Part shown: positions 1-8,217 of the stretch, piece by piece | Position numbering within the stretch: the first letter of the stretch is position 1 | How the letters are laid out: every line of letters begins with the position of its first letter | From: Deltaproteobacteria bacterium | Lineage (GTDB): Bacteria; SAR324; NAC60-12 | Reading direction: 5' to 3' | NCBI GenBank assembly: GCA_002683655.1 | Contig: NYTS01000093.1 | Span: 1 to 39,670, forward strand | DNA length: 39,670 nucleotides | Made by a program: the position numbers and the translations under genes | The notes under the pieces: generated by a model | What the model was told of the DNA's origin: nothing | What the model saw: the letters and a program-made list of their open reading frames with translations, nothing else | Database searches by the model: none

Positions 1-183
1 AATCCCAAGTTCAAGGTGCGAAGATGGGTCGTTAAGTTGACTCACTCCTGTTCAATCGTTTTCGAAAGTTGATTCCCAGGTATGAAAAAACGGATTGCTC
101 CTACCAAGCCTTGACTAGCTTAGCGGCAGCAATGATCACTTTGAATCAGGTAATGACTATTTATGGATAAGTTCTTAAAAGAA

Positions 184-1230
184 TCATTGGGGGGCTTGCC
201 CAAGGGTTCCTCTAAATTGAATAGTGGTTTGAAGTTTTTCGCTATTCTCAAATTTTTCACCGTTAATCAATGCAACAAGAATTTGGGCAGCTCGGGTACC
301 CATTCTACGGTGAGGCACATGTACAGTGGTTAGTGGTGGGTCAACCACTTGTGCTAATTCAATATCATCAAATCCTGTGACAGAGACATCATCGGGAATT
401 CTAAATCCCATCTCTATGGCTTTCCTCAGAGCCCCGACTGCCAAGACGTCATTACCTCCAATCACAACGGTTGGTCTCTGTTTTCCACCCATGATTTTCT
501 CGAAAGCCTTTGAACCATTTTCAATTGAGTAGCTGGTCTGCACCAATTGAAGATTCTTTTCTGGCAGATCAGCCTTTTTCATAGCCTCCTGAATTCCCTT
601 GAAGCGATTTCTTGCTCGATCATTATTTTGAAGCGACGCGGTAATAAAGCCAATTTGGCGATGACCAAGCTCTATTATCCTTTTGGTCAAGTTACTCATG
701 GCCTCAACGTTATTAAAGCCGATTGCTGGCCGAGATTCAGACGGATCGAAAGCCCAAGTTACCAAGACTGGAATTTTACGATTTCTCAAAAACTCATAAA
801 TAACTGGATTGCGGTCGTAACCAATCAGCAGTAATCCTTCCGCACCTCGGGCAATCAGGTTTTTGATCTCCTCCTCCTCTCTTGCTGGCTTATAAGAAGA
901 ACTAGCTACCAACAAGGTAAAGCCATGGTTGCTTAGCTCCTCTTGAAAAGCTTGGATGCCTCTAGCAAATATCGAATTCTCTATTGTAGGAATCACTGCA
1001 CCCACTGTTTGAGTTCTGCGTGCTGCCATAGCCCGGGCACCAAAATTTGGTGTGTAGGACAGAGCATCGATAGCTTTAAAAACTCTTTCTCTAGTGTTGG
1101 GGTCAACTCTTTCGGGACTATTCAGGCAACGTGAAACTGTCGCAGTCGAAACCTGAGCTTGTTCAGCAACATCTGCGAGTGTTGCGAGTTTCTCTAAGCT
1201 ATTGTTCGACTTTTTTTTGTTGGGATTCAA
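184..1230 (-). CDS. LacI-family transcriptional regulator, probable repressor of the DHPS locus
   Basis: This is a 348-residue protein of normal LacI/GalR length. Residues about 15-65 carry the helix-turn-helix and hinge, with the typical TLADVAEQAQVSTATVSRCL stretch, and the rest is the periplasmic-binding-protein-like effector domain. The start is a TTG with AGGA about nine bases upstream; no better in-frame ATG precedes the HTH. The gene is divergent from the TRAP/sulfonate operon, and two LacI-type palindromes lie in the shared upstream region, so control of the operon and of itself is the natural inference. The ligand is not readable from sequence; DHPS or a pathway intermediate is the best guess from context. 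Family assignment is firm, the target is inferred. Confidence 0.9.
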   Translation of the reverse strand: MNPNKKKSNNSLEKLATLADVAEQAQVSTATVSRCLNSPERVDPNTRERVFKAIDALSYTPNFGARAMAARRTQTVGAVIPTIENSIFARGIQAFQEELSNHGFTLLVASSSYKPAREEEEIKNLIARGAEGLLLIGYDRNPVIYEFLRNRKIPVLVTWAFDPSESRPAIGFNNVEAMSNLTKRIIELGHRQIGFITASLQNNDRARNRFKGIQEAMKKADLPEKNLQLVQTSYSIENGSKAFEKIMGGKQRPTVVIGGNDVLAVGALRKAIEMGFRIPDDVSVTGFDDIELAQVVDPPLTTVHVPHRRMGTRAAQILVALINGEKFENSEKLQTTIQFRGTLGQAPQ

Positions 1231-1307
1231 TTTTTTCTATCCTGAAGAAAATTTATCAATTCAAAGAGTTAATAATATATAGTCAAATTTTTCAAAAATA
1301 CTAGTCT

Positions 1308-1323
1308 ATGAAAGCGCTTGCAT
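1308..1323. promoter_or_regulatory. LacI-type operator candidate O1 (AAGCGCTT core)
   Basis: ATGAAAGCGCTTGCAT is a 16-base near-perfect palindrome with the AAGCGCTT core and central CG typical of LacI/PurR-family operators. It sits 78 bases upstream of the divergent lacI-type start codon and before the sulfonate operon. Binding is inferred. Confidence 0.6.
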
Positions 1324-1352
1324 CAAAATTTATATTCGGTTAATTGATTTTC

Positions 1353-1370
1353 CATGTAAGCCTTTACATG
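1353..1370. promoter_or_regulatory. Operator candidate O2 (CATGTAA-4-TTACATG)
   Basis: CATGTAAGCCTTTACATG has perfect 7-base arms around a 4-base centre. It lies 29 bases after O1 and about 50 bases before the first gene of the rightward operon. It may be a second site for the same repressor or a site for another regulator, since its core differs from O1. Confidence 0.5.
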
Positions 1371-1418
1371 ACGCTTACTGAAGCCATAATTGTGTGGTAA
1401 TTACGAATGAGAAGGTAG

Positions 1419-1616
1419 ATGTTTCTGGTGATCATTCTGCTCGTTATTTTCTTTACAAATGTTTTGATTGGAACTTTGGGAGGACAGCCTTTTTTGGGTG
1501 ATGTCGGTGAACTGTTTCTGTTATTAGTAGCCTCCATAATTTTCACAATCACCATATTGAAACACGAGCGGGTTGAGAGGATAGAACGAAACAAGTCCAA
1601 CGTAAATGGCGCTTAA
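1419..1616 (+). CDS. Small two-helix membrane protein at the head of the TRAP operon
   Basis: This 65-residue ORF is hydrophobic, with a first helix at about residues 2-18 and a second at about 31-47, followed by a charged, basic C-terminal tail. The ATG has GAAGG close upstream (a short spacing of about 3-4 bases). It ends 16 bases before the binding-protein start and follows the candidate operators, so it would be the first gene of the operon. I do not recognise a family. An accessory TRAP subunit or a leader-like membrane peptide are both possible. It is likely translated, given its position and clean hydrophobic pattern, but this is not proven. Confidence 0.55.
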   Translation: MFLVIILLVIFFTNVLIGTLGGQPFLGDVGELFLLLVASIIFTITILKHERVERIERNKSNVNGA

Positions 1617-1632
1617 TCAAAGGAGTCCAAAC

Positions 1633-2781
1633 ATGAGTGATGAAGCAAAAGAAATACAGTCAGTCAGTCGCCGGAATTTTCTGCAACTGGTAGGCAAGGG
1701 CAGTTTTACAGCAGCCATGGTGGCCGGAGCCGCGGGTGTTCTCTCTTCTAGTGAGGCTGCGGCGCAAACAGCAGCTGAAGAACGCAAACGTGAAAAGGAA
1801 GCTGCTCATGTAATGACAGTAGCAACCGCATACGTCTTAGGAGCATCTAGAAGCTACCCAATTCTACAGCTGGATCTCAAAGAAAATATTCAAAACTCTA
1901 CAAACGGCAAAATTTACGTAAAGCTGGCTCCAGGTGGGCAACTGGGAGCTGGAGGTGCGCTTGCTCAAAAAGTACAAGGTGGCACTATTCAGGCCGCCCA
2001 ACATTCCCTCTCAAACTTTGCCCCCTTCGCCTCTGCTGTTGACTTAATCAACATGCCATATTTTTGTGGATCGAATCAGCGCTTCACTAATCTGGTGACT
2101 TCGAACGCTTGGAAGAATGAGGTTCATCCTAAGGTAGAGGCCAGTGGATTCAAGGCACTTTTCTACATTGTCATTGATCCTAGAGTTGTTGCCATTCGTA
2201 AGGGTGGTCCTGGTCCGGTAATGACTCCAAAAGATCTTGATGGAGTGAAATTCCGTGTTCCTGGTTCAAAAATGCTGCAGCAGTATTACCGAATGGTAGG
2301 AGCCAATCCAACCCCCGTGGCATGGGGTGAAACACCATCAGCGATTAAACAAGGTGTTGCTGACGCTCTAGATCCTTCGGTGGGAGCACTCTACGTATTT
2401 GGCTTCAAGGATATCCTGAGCCATGTAACATTCACTCAGGCAGTTCCAGACAGCCAAGTGTATTCTTGTAATCTGGAATGGTTTAAATCCCTTCCATCCG
2501 ATGTTCAGGACGGAATTGAGTTTGCGAGTGAGGTTACCGCACAACAAAACCTGGCAAAGGTCCCTTCTGCCAGAAGCTATGCAATGGCTGAATTGGTCAA
2601 ATCTGGAGTAGAATTTCATTCTTTGACACAGGATCAACTAGCTGAGTGGAAAGCTGCTGGTGGATATCAACGATCTGAATGGGACCAATTCAAGGTTGAA
2701 TTGGCTGGGTCAATGGACGCCTTTAACAGATTAGAGGAGGCTGCTGGAACCATGAGTCGCTACTACGTTCATGATGCTTGA
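1633..2781 (+). CDS. TRAP transporter solute-binding protein (DctP family), Tat signal; likely DHPS-binding
   Basis: This is a periplasmic binding protein of the DctP family, 382 residues from the chosen start. I use the ATG at 1633 rather than the track start at 1606 because AGGAG lies seven bases upstream and the protein then begins just before the export signal. Residues 12-17 read SRRNFL, a twin-arginine motif, followed by a hydrophobic run and an Ala-rich cleavage region near residue 40. The mature part contains the family-typical KFRVPGS segment with its substrate-contacting arginine. It is followed by dctQ and dctM genes, completing a tripartite TRAP system. The linked sulfonate enzymes suggest the substrate is DHPS or sulfolactate (HpsK-like role). 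Family is certain, substrate is inferred. Confidence 0.9.
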   Translation: MSDEAKEIQSVSRRNFLQLVGKGSFTAAMVAGAAGVLSSSEAAAQTAAEERKREKEAAHVMTVATAYVLGASRSYPILQLDLKENIQNSTNGKIYVKLAPGGQLGAGGALAQKVQGGTIQAAQHSLSNFAPFASAVDLINMPYFCGSNQRFTNLVTSNAWKNEVHPKVEASGFKALFYIVIDPRVVAIRKGGPGPVMTPKDLDGVKFRVPGSKMLQQYYRMVGANPTPVAWGETPSAIKQGVADALDPSVGALYVFGFKDILSHVTFTQAVPDSQVYSCNLEWFKSLPSDVQDGIEFASEVTAQQNLAKVPSARSYAMAELVKSGVEFHSLTQDQLAEWKAAGGYQRSEWDQFKVELAGSMDAFNRLEEAAGTMSRYYVHDA

Positions 2782-2809
2782 TTCTCCCCCTTTGTTTTGA
2801 AGCTGAATT

Positions 2810-2860
2810 GGATCAAATCTTCAAATTCGATGCTTTTCTGAATTCTTGGAGGTTTGATCC
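2810..2860 (+). promoter_or_regulatory. Imperfect stem-loop in the dctP-dctQ spacer
   Basis: GGATCAAA at 2810-2817 pairs perfectly with TTTGATCC at 2853-2860, and inner AAATTC/GAATT segments can extend the stem across an internal loop. No T-run follows, so it does not look like a full terminator. It could protect the binding-protein transcript or reduce readthrough into the permease genes. Confidence 0.4.
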
Positions 2861-2966
2861 TTTCCAGAATGAGTCTGACTAAACATTTAAGTTCAGTAAA
2901 CTTTAAAGACTTGTACCGTCTAATATTTTAAAAAGAAATTAAAATTTTTGATTTAGTGAAATCTGC

Positions 2967-3482
2967 ATGCAGAACTTTTTAAAAGTCCTGAATAAAAATA
3001 TTGAGAAGTGGTTGCTGTTGGTTTTTTACATTATGTTAGTTTCAACAATGGCAATCGAAGTCTTGAGGCGCGAAGTTTTTTCTTATTCATCGATTTGGGG
3101 TGAAGAAATTGTTAGGTATTCTTTCATATATTTAGCTTGGATCGGAGCTGCAGCAGCATTTCGGGACAGAGCTCATATCAGAATCGATGTCATCATGCAC
3201 TACTTGGCTCCGAAGTGGAAATCCTTGCTATACATGTTGGGAGACTTGATCTCACTCGCTGTTGCTTGCATTGCCCTGTACTGGTCTTTTGAAACTGTTC
3301 TATTCTCGGCAAAGTTTGGCTCTGTGAGCCATGGTCTACGTATCTCAATGGTCTGGTTTCTTTGTGCGATTCCAATTGGCTTTAGCCTGATCACCATTCG
3401 CTTGATCCAGTCCCTGATTCATGATTTTAAAGCTTTCAGAGCAGGCCGTGAAGTCTTTGAGGGCTCGGCGTTGTTTGAGTAG
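2967..3482 (+). CDS. TRAP transporter small permease (DctQ family)
   Basis: The 171-residue product has four hydrophobic segments, at about residues 15-35, 50-65, 87-108 and 130-150, which is the usual DctQ topology. The WGEE-V-RY segment after helix 1 is typical of the family. It forms the membrane complex with the large permease encoded 13 bases downstream. A 185-base spacer containing a stem-loop separates it from the binding protein. The ribosome site is weak. It corresponds by position to HpsL of described DHPS transporters, but the substrate is inferred from context only. Confidence 0.88.
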   Translation: MQNFLKVLNKNIEKWLLLVFYIMLVSTMAIEVLRREVFSYSSIWGEEIVRYSFIYLAWIGAAAAFRDRAHIRIDVIMHYLAPKWKSLLYMLGDLISLAVACIALYWSFETVLFSAKFGSVSHGLRISMVWFLCAIPIGFSLITIRLIQSLIHDFKAFRAGREVFEGSALFE

Positions 3483-3495
3483 CTGAGGAATCATT

Positions 3496-4827
3496 ATGCT
3501 ATGGAGTCAATTACAGGATCAGGCTGTAACATTGGGTTGGGATTTTTACCTACCGGTGATCATGTTCGTGGTGCTCTGTGCCTTGGCAGTTCCTGTTTGG
3601 GTTTCTATCGGTGCAGCAGCGATCCTGATGCTGATCATGTCAGAAGCTCTGCCGCTGTCTTTGATCGGAGAAAGCCTGTTTGATGGAATTGACGCTTTCG
3701 CTCTAACAGCAGTCCCTTTGTTCATTTTAACCGGTGATGTCCTTGTTCGAACAGGCTTGAGTCGCAAGTTTCTGGATATTGCAGACGCTTTGACTTGTTG
3801 GACAAAGGGGGGATTCGGTTCTGCAACGGTTTTGGTTTGTGGGATGTTTTCCTCCATCTCTGGTTCAGATGCAGCGGGAGCAGCTGCTGTGGGCCGGATG
3901 ACTATCAGCCGTCTGGTCGAAAGTGGTTATCCCAGGCCTTATGCTTATGCACTTGTGGCCGCTGGTTCTTGTACAGGTATACTCATCCCACCATCGATCT
4001 CTTACATCATCATCGGACTTGTTCTCGGGATTTCAGCTTCCATTCTCTTCTTGGCAGCTGTTATTCCTGGTCTAACGATATTATTGTCAATTTTGATCAC
4101 AAATATTGTAATGAATCGTCTGAATTCCTATGAATCAGGTGGAAATATTACATTTATTGAGTGGTGGCAGAATCTTACCAAGGCTTTGAAATCTGGTTGG
4201 TACGCTTTTATTGTTCCCGGAATCATCTTCTATGGGATTTTCTCTGGTTCCTTGACGCCTACGGAAGCAGGTGCTACAGCCGTCGTCGTGACCATTATCA
4301 TCGGCTTTATTCTTGGCACCCTGAAATTGTCCAACTTCCCAGACATGTTGTTGAGTTCCGCCAAGGTCAATGGGGTGATCTTACCAATCATCGCATTTTC
4401 ACTACCTTTGGCTCAGGTTCTAGCGATTCTTGGAGTACCCCAAGGTTTTGTCTACTCGGTGACATCACTCACAGAGTCTCCCGCTATCCTGATTTTGATG
4501 ATGGTGGCAATTCTTGTGATTGCAGGGTGCGTGATGGAGGCCACCCCAAATATTGTTATTTTGGCTCCTATTCTGAAGCCCCTTGCTGACAATATCGGAA
4601 TGAATGAGATTCAGTTTTGCGTGATGATGATCTCAGCTCTTGGGGTAGGATTTATCACCCCACCGCTGGGGCTCAATCTCTTCGTCGTTTCAGGATTAAC
4701 AGGAGAATCAATCCTCAACATTGCCTGGTGCGCTATTCCATTTGTCTTCTTTATGATGCTCGTAGTTCTGTTGATCGCATTCGTGCCGGAAATTTCCACA
4801 ACGATGCTTCCTGAAATCTATAAGTAA
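3496..4827 (+). CDS. TRAP transporter large permease (DctM family)
   Basis: The 443-residue product is almost wholly hydrophobic, with about twelve membrane segments. It carries DctM-type stretches such as the SGSDAAGAAAVGR segment near residue 120 and an ILIPPSISYIIIG-like segment near residue 160. It drives sodium-coupled uptake together with DctQ and the periplasmic binding protein. It follows dctQ by 13 bases and precedes the HpsN-like gene by 9 bases, so the transporter and catabolic genes read as one operon. Length and topology are normal for the family. Confidence 0.93.
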   Translation: MLWSQLQDQAVTLGWDFYLPVIMFVVLCALAVPVWVSIGAAAILMLIMSEALPLSLIGESLFDGIDAFALTAVPLFILTGDVLVRTGLSRKFLDIADALTCWTKGGFGSATVLVCGMFSSISGSDAAGAAAVGRMTISRLVESGYPRPYAYALVAAGSCTGILIPPSISYIIIGLVLGISASILFLAAVIPGLTILLSILITNIVMNRLNSYESGGNITFIEWWQNLTKALKSGWYAFIVPGIIFYGIFSGSLTPTEAGATAVVVTIIIGFILGTLKLSNFPDMLLSSAKVNGVILPIIAFSLPLAQVLAILGVPQGFVYSVTSLTESPAILILMMVAILVIAGCVMEATPNIVILAPILKPLADNIGMNEIQFCVMMISALGVGFITPPLGLNLFVVSGLTGESILNIAWCAIPFVFFMMLVVLLIAFVPEISTTMLPEIYK

Positions 4828-4836
4828 ACTTAAGAG

Positions 4837-6144
4837 ATGTCGAAAATTTATTTGAAGAAAGCTAGCTTCACTGCTCAAACAGACGCCTCAAATGTCCACC
4901 AAACTGTCCAAAATATTCTCAGTGAAATTGAAGAAGGTGGAGACCAAAAAGCCCTCGAATTCGCTGCTAAGTTTGACAAGTACGAGGGGCGTATTCTGCT
5001 TGATCAGGAAGAAATAAATAAGGCTGCTACCCTTGTTCCTGAGAAGGTGAAGAAAGACATTATTTTCGCACACGATAATGTGAAACGATTCGCGGAAGCT
5101 CAACTATCAACTATGCAGGATGTTGAACTGGAGGTGGTGCCTGGCTTGATTGCAGGGCAAAAGAGTATTCCTGTCACCACCGCTGGTTGCTACATTCCAG
5201 GTGGGCGATACAGTCATATTGCTAGTGCGATCATGACTGTCACCACAGCAAAGGTTGCTGGGTGCCAGAACATCATTGCCTGCTCCCCACCTCGGCCAGG
5301 TGAAGGGATTGCTCCAGCAATTATTTTTGCGGCAGACCAATGTGGGGCGGATACTATTATTGCGATGGGTGGAGTACAAGGTGTGGCGGCAATGACTTTT
5401 GGTTTATTCGGTTTGCCAAAGGCTAATATTCTGGTAGGGCCTGGAAATCAGTTTGTTGCTGAAGCGAAGCGAATTCTTTTTGGAAGAGTCGGTATTGATA
5501 TGATTGCCGGCCCAACCAATAGCTTAATTCTAGCCGATGAGTTTGCTGATGCTGAAATTGCGGCAGCTGATCTTGTTGGGCAAGCAGAGCATGGTTATAA
5601 CTCACCTGTTTGGCTGGTGACCAATTCACGTGATCTTGCTGAACAGGTCATCCAAATTGTTCCAAAACTGATTGATTCCCTACCCAAGGTTAATCGTGTG
5701 AACGCAGAGGCTGCCTGGCGAGATTATGCTGAAGTCATTCTCTGCGAAGACCGCGAAGAGATGGCTATAACATCAGACGAATATGCTCCTGAGCACCTCA
5801 CCGTCCAGGCCAATGATTTAGATTGGTGGCTGGATCGTCTCAAGTGCTATGGGTCTCTCTTTCTAGGTGAAGAGACAACAGTGGCCTTTGGAGATAAAGC
5901 GTCTGGCCCAAACCATGTGTTGCCAACCTCAGGTGCCGCGACTTACACTGGGGGGCTTTCTGTGCACAAGTACATGAAAATTGTGACTTGGCAAAAGTCA
6001 ACCAGAGATGGAATGAAGGACATCGCCGAGGCTACAGCTAGAATCTCTCGTCTTGAAGGCATGGAAGCTCATGCCAGAACAGCAGACATTCGTTTGGCCA
6101 AGTATTTTCCAACAGAACAATTTGATCTGACAGCTGGAAACTGA
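4837..6144 (+). CDS. hpsN: HpsN-like sulfopropanediol (DHPS 3-) dehydrogenase, histidinol dehydrogenase family
   Basis: This 435-residue protein is a HisD-family dehydrogenase that in this context probably oxidises (R)-DHPS twice, via the aldehyde, to (R)-sulfolactate with NAD. The zinc ligands expected from HisD are all visible: Q249, H252, D353 and H412. The catalytic pair E319-H320 sits in YAPEHL. The HisD segment usually reading AGPSE is AGPTN here, consistent with a substrate other than histidinol. There are no histidine-biosynthesis neighbours; instead a TRAP system precedes it and HpsO/HpsP-like and SuyAB genes follow. The ATG at 4837 has only a weak GAG ribosome site. HisD proper is the alternative but is disfavoured by context. 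Confidence 0.85.
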   Translation: MSKIYLKKASFTAQTDASNVHQTVQNILSEIEEGGDQKALEFAAKFDKYEGRILLDQEEINKAATLVPEKVKKDIIFAHDNVKRFAEAQLSTMQDVELEVVPGLIAGQKSIPVTTAGCYIPGGRYSHIASAIMTVTTAKVAGCQNIIACSPPRPGEGIAPAIIFAADQCGADTIIAMGGVQGVAAMTFGLFGLPKANILVGPGNQFVAEAKRILFGRVGIDMIAGPTNSLILADEFADAEIAAADLVGQAEHGYNSPVWLVTNSRDLAEQVIQIVPKLIDSLPKVNRVNAEAAWRDYAEVILCEDREEMAITSDEYAPEHLTVQANDLDWWLDRLKCYGSLFLGEETTVAFGDKASGPNHVLPTSGAATYTGGLSVHKYMKIVTWQKSTRDGMKDIAEATARISRLEGMEAHARTADIRLAKYFPTEQFDLTAGN

Positions 6145-6147
6145 GGT

Positions 6148-6912
6148 ATGTTTGGGATTGCTAGTCAGCTTTTCGATGTGTCGGGTAAGGTCGCTTGTGT
6201 GACAGGTGCCAGTTCAGGCTTAGGCAAGCGGGCAGCTACAGTGTTGGCTCAAGCTGGAGCAACTGTAATTGGATTGGCTCGAAGAGAAGTAGAGCTACGA
6301 GATTGGCAGAGTTTAGCTGGGCCAAAAGCTGGATATATCGTTCATGATTTATCAGATAGAACGAAATTGCCCGCACTTGCTGAGGAAATTACCAAATCTT
6401 ATGGAAGTCCAGACATTTTGGTCCATGCAGCCGGAATAAACCCGCGTCAGACTGCAGACCAAGTCACTTTAGATCAATGGGAGTTAACCCTTTGGTTAAA
6501 CCTCTCTCTGCCTTTTTTCCTGAGTGAATTGTTTGTTGAATCTATGAAGCAGAAAGGTTGGGGTAGAATCGTTAATTTTGCTTCCCTACAGACCACCAGA
6601 GCCTTCCCAGCAGGGATTGCCTACGGTACTTCAAAGGGGGGAGTTGGACAATTGACGCGTGCAATGGCAGAAGCCTGGTCCAGAGATGGAATCAATGTCA
6701 ATGCAATCGGCCCCGGTTTTTTTCTTACTGAACTGACCAAGGCGGTTTTTGAAGATTCAGAAAGATCATCAAGAAACGCAAAGCAGACGTGCATTGGACG
6801 AAACGGCAACTTGGAAGATTTAGATGGCCCACTGTTATTCTTGTGTTCGGAAGCCTCTCGATACGTAACTGGCCAAATTCTAATGGTAGATGGAGGATTT
6901 ACCGCAAAATGA
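6148..6912 (+). CDS. hpsO: Short-chain dehydrogenase, HpsO-like DHPS 2-dehydrogenase
   Basis: This 254-residue classical SDR has a TGASSGLG nucleotide-binding motif near residue 20, a HAAGIN segment in place of NNAG, and the catalytic Ser and YxxxK in ASLQTTRAFPAGIAYGTSK. It starts three bases after the HpsN-like gene and its stop overlaps the next start (ATGA), indicating coupled translation. In described DHPS loci an SDR (HpsO) and a zinc alcohol dehydrogenase (HpsP) interconvert the enantiomers through the 2-keto compound. This pair matches that arrangement. The SDR assignment is certain; the substrate is inferred from the operon. Confidence 0.78.
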   Translation: MFGIASQLFDVSGKVACVTGASSGLGKRAATVLAQAGATVIGLARREVELRDWQSLAGPKAGYIVHDLSDRTKLPALAEEITKSYGSPDILVHAAGINPRQTADQVTLDQWELTLWLNLSLPFFLSELFVESMKQKGWGRIVNFASLQTTRAFPAGIAYGTSKGGVGQLTRAMAEAWSRDGINVNAIGPGFFLTELTKAVFEDSERSSRNAKQTCIGRNGNLEDLDGPLLFLCSEASRYVTGQILMVDGGFTAK

Positions 6913-7901
6913 AAGCTTTGATTTACACTGGTCCTGAAAAGGTGATCTACACGGACGCATCGGATCCAGAACCGCGACCAGAAGAAGCGCTTGTTCAAGT
7001 GGATAGTGTGGGGATTTGTGGTTCAGACATGCACGCATTTCTAGGTCATGATGAAAGAAGACCAGCCCCACTTATCCTGGGTCATGAGGCTGCCGGGGTT
7101 GTAGTGCAGGGGGAAATGGAAGGCAAACGTGTGACTTTTAACCCGCTTGCCACGTGTGGAAAATGCAAAGCTTGTCAACGTGGTCAAGATAATATTTGTC
7201 TAAGTCGTCAGATCATTTCGATGCAACCCCGACAAGGCGCGTTTGCAGAACTTGTAGCCATTCCTCATGTCAATTTGGTTGCAGTCCCTGATCAAATTGA
7301 TCTAAATAAGGCTGCTCTGGCAGAACCCATCGCTTGTGGCTGGCACGCTGCAAAATTAAGCCAAAGAAGTATTTCAATCAATTTGGGGTCAGCGAACGCG
7401 CTTGTAATTGGAGGCGGATCAATCGGAGTCAGTAGCGCCTTGAGTCTAAAAGCACTTGGAATTGCAGATGTTGTAGTTTGTGAGCCCAATGAGATTCGCA
7501 GAAATTATCTCACTGAAAAATGTGGACTTCAGATGGCCCCTTCAGATGAGCTGGATGTAAATACATATTTTGACGTGGTCATTGACGCAGCGGGCTTCGA
7601 GTCAAGCCGTGAACTTGCATCAGCGAAAGTCCAACCAGGTGGGACTATCGTTCACATTGGTTTAGGATCAGCCAAGGGAGGATTAGATATTCGCCGACTA
7701 ACGCTTCAAGAAATCACTTTCATTGGCAGTTACACCTACACCCACCAAGACTTCAGAGAGGCCGCTCAAGCAATGTTTGGTGGTAGGCTGGGCTCTCTGA
7801 ATTGGGCTGTCCAACGTCCTCTTTGTGAGGGACAGCAGGCTTTTGAAGAAATTCGATCCGGGAGCATTGCTGCTCCAAAAACCATTTTAAAACCTAACTA
7901 A
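6909..7901 (+). CDS. hpsP: Zinc-binding alcohol dehydrogenase, HpsP-like DHPS 2-dehydrogenase
   Basis: This is a 330-residue medium-chain dehydrogenase. The ORF track extends 40 codons upstream inside the SDR gene, but the real start is the ATG at 6909: it overlaps the SDR stop as ATGA and opens directly on the expected MKALIYTGPEKV beginning. Visible features are the catalytic zinc region GICGSD and LGHEAAG, the four-cysteine structural zinc loop CGKCKACQRGQDNIC, and a GGGSIG dinucleotide motif near residue 170. It is paired with the HpsO-like SDR in the sulfonate operon. Sorbitol or threonine dehydrogenase-like functions are alternatives from family alone. Confidence 0.78.
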   Translation: MKALIYTGPEKVIYTDASDPEPRPEEALVQVDSVGICGSDMHAFLGHDERRPAPLILGHEAAGVVVQGEMEGKRVTFNPLATCGKCKACQRGQDNICLSRQIISMQPRQGAFAELVAIPHVNLVAVPDQIDLNKAALAEPIACGWHAAKLSQRSISINLGSANALVIGGGSIGVSSALSLKALGIADVVVCEPNEIRRNYLTEKCGLQMAPSDELDVNTYFDVVIDAAGFESSRELASAKVQPGGTIVHIGLGSAKGGLDIRRLTLQEITFIGSYTYTHQDFREAAQAMFGGRLGSLNWAVQRPLCEGQQAFEEIRSGSIAAPKTILKPN

Positions 7902-7914
7902 AAAGGAGTAATCC

Positions 7915-8205
7915 GTGGCTGAAATTCCACATTTGTTGGTGCACAACCGCAGAGACAATGTTGGTGTGGTTGTAGTTGAGAACTTGGAAGCCAATACCAA
8001 CATGCTTTGTTGCATTACAGAAGATAATTCCACCTTTCGCTTGACCTCTAAGATGGACGTCCCAATTGGCCATAAAATCGCGCTCTTGGATCTGAAGAGT
8101 GGTGAAACTGCAACTAAATATGGAGAAGACATCGGTAAAATCGTGACTGACGTTGCTCAAGGCGACCATGTTCACACGCACAATTGCAAAACCAAGCGCT
8201 GGTAG
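7915..8205 (+). CDS. suyA: (R)-sulfolactate sulfo-lyase small subunit (SuyA), SAF domain
   Basis: The 96-residue product is a single SAF-like domain, matching the separate N-terminal part of altronate dehydratase-type enzymes. The start is GTG at 7915 with AAAGGAG just upstream. It ends in HVHTHNCKTKRW, and an H-x-HN segment at that position is typical of the UxaA N-terminal subunit family. It is followed 12 bases later by the large subunit. Together they eliminate sulfite from sulfolactate to give pyruvate in the cytoplasm. A sugar-acid dehydratase small subunit is the alternative; the HpsN-like neighbour favours SuyA. Confidence 0.85.
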   Translation: MAEIPHLLVHNRRDNVGVVVVENLEANTNMLCCITEDNSTFRLTSKMDVPIGHKIALLDLKSGETATKYGEDIGKIVTDVAQGDHVHTHNCKTKRW

Positions 8206-8217
8206 GGAGAATTGAAC

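Noticed and set aside
1-183. Possible gene tail or tRNA at the left edge
   Set aside because: A short open frame ends near base 72, but nothing recognisable is encoded and I could not fold a convincing tRNA on either strand.
4837-6144. Histidinol dehydrogenase of histidine biosynthesis (hisD)
   Set aside because: No other his genes are near, the AGPSE segment is changed, and the gene sits in a TRAP-SuyAB sulfonate operon, so HpsN is the better call.
6789-6908. 40-codon N-terminal extension of the zinc dehydrogenase in the ORF track
   Set aside because: It lies within the SDR gene in another frame; the ATG at 6909 overlaps the SDR stop and matches the family start.
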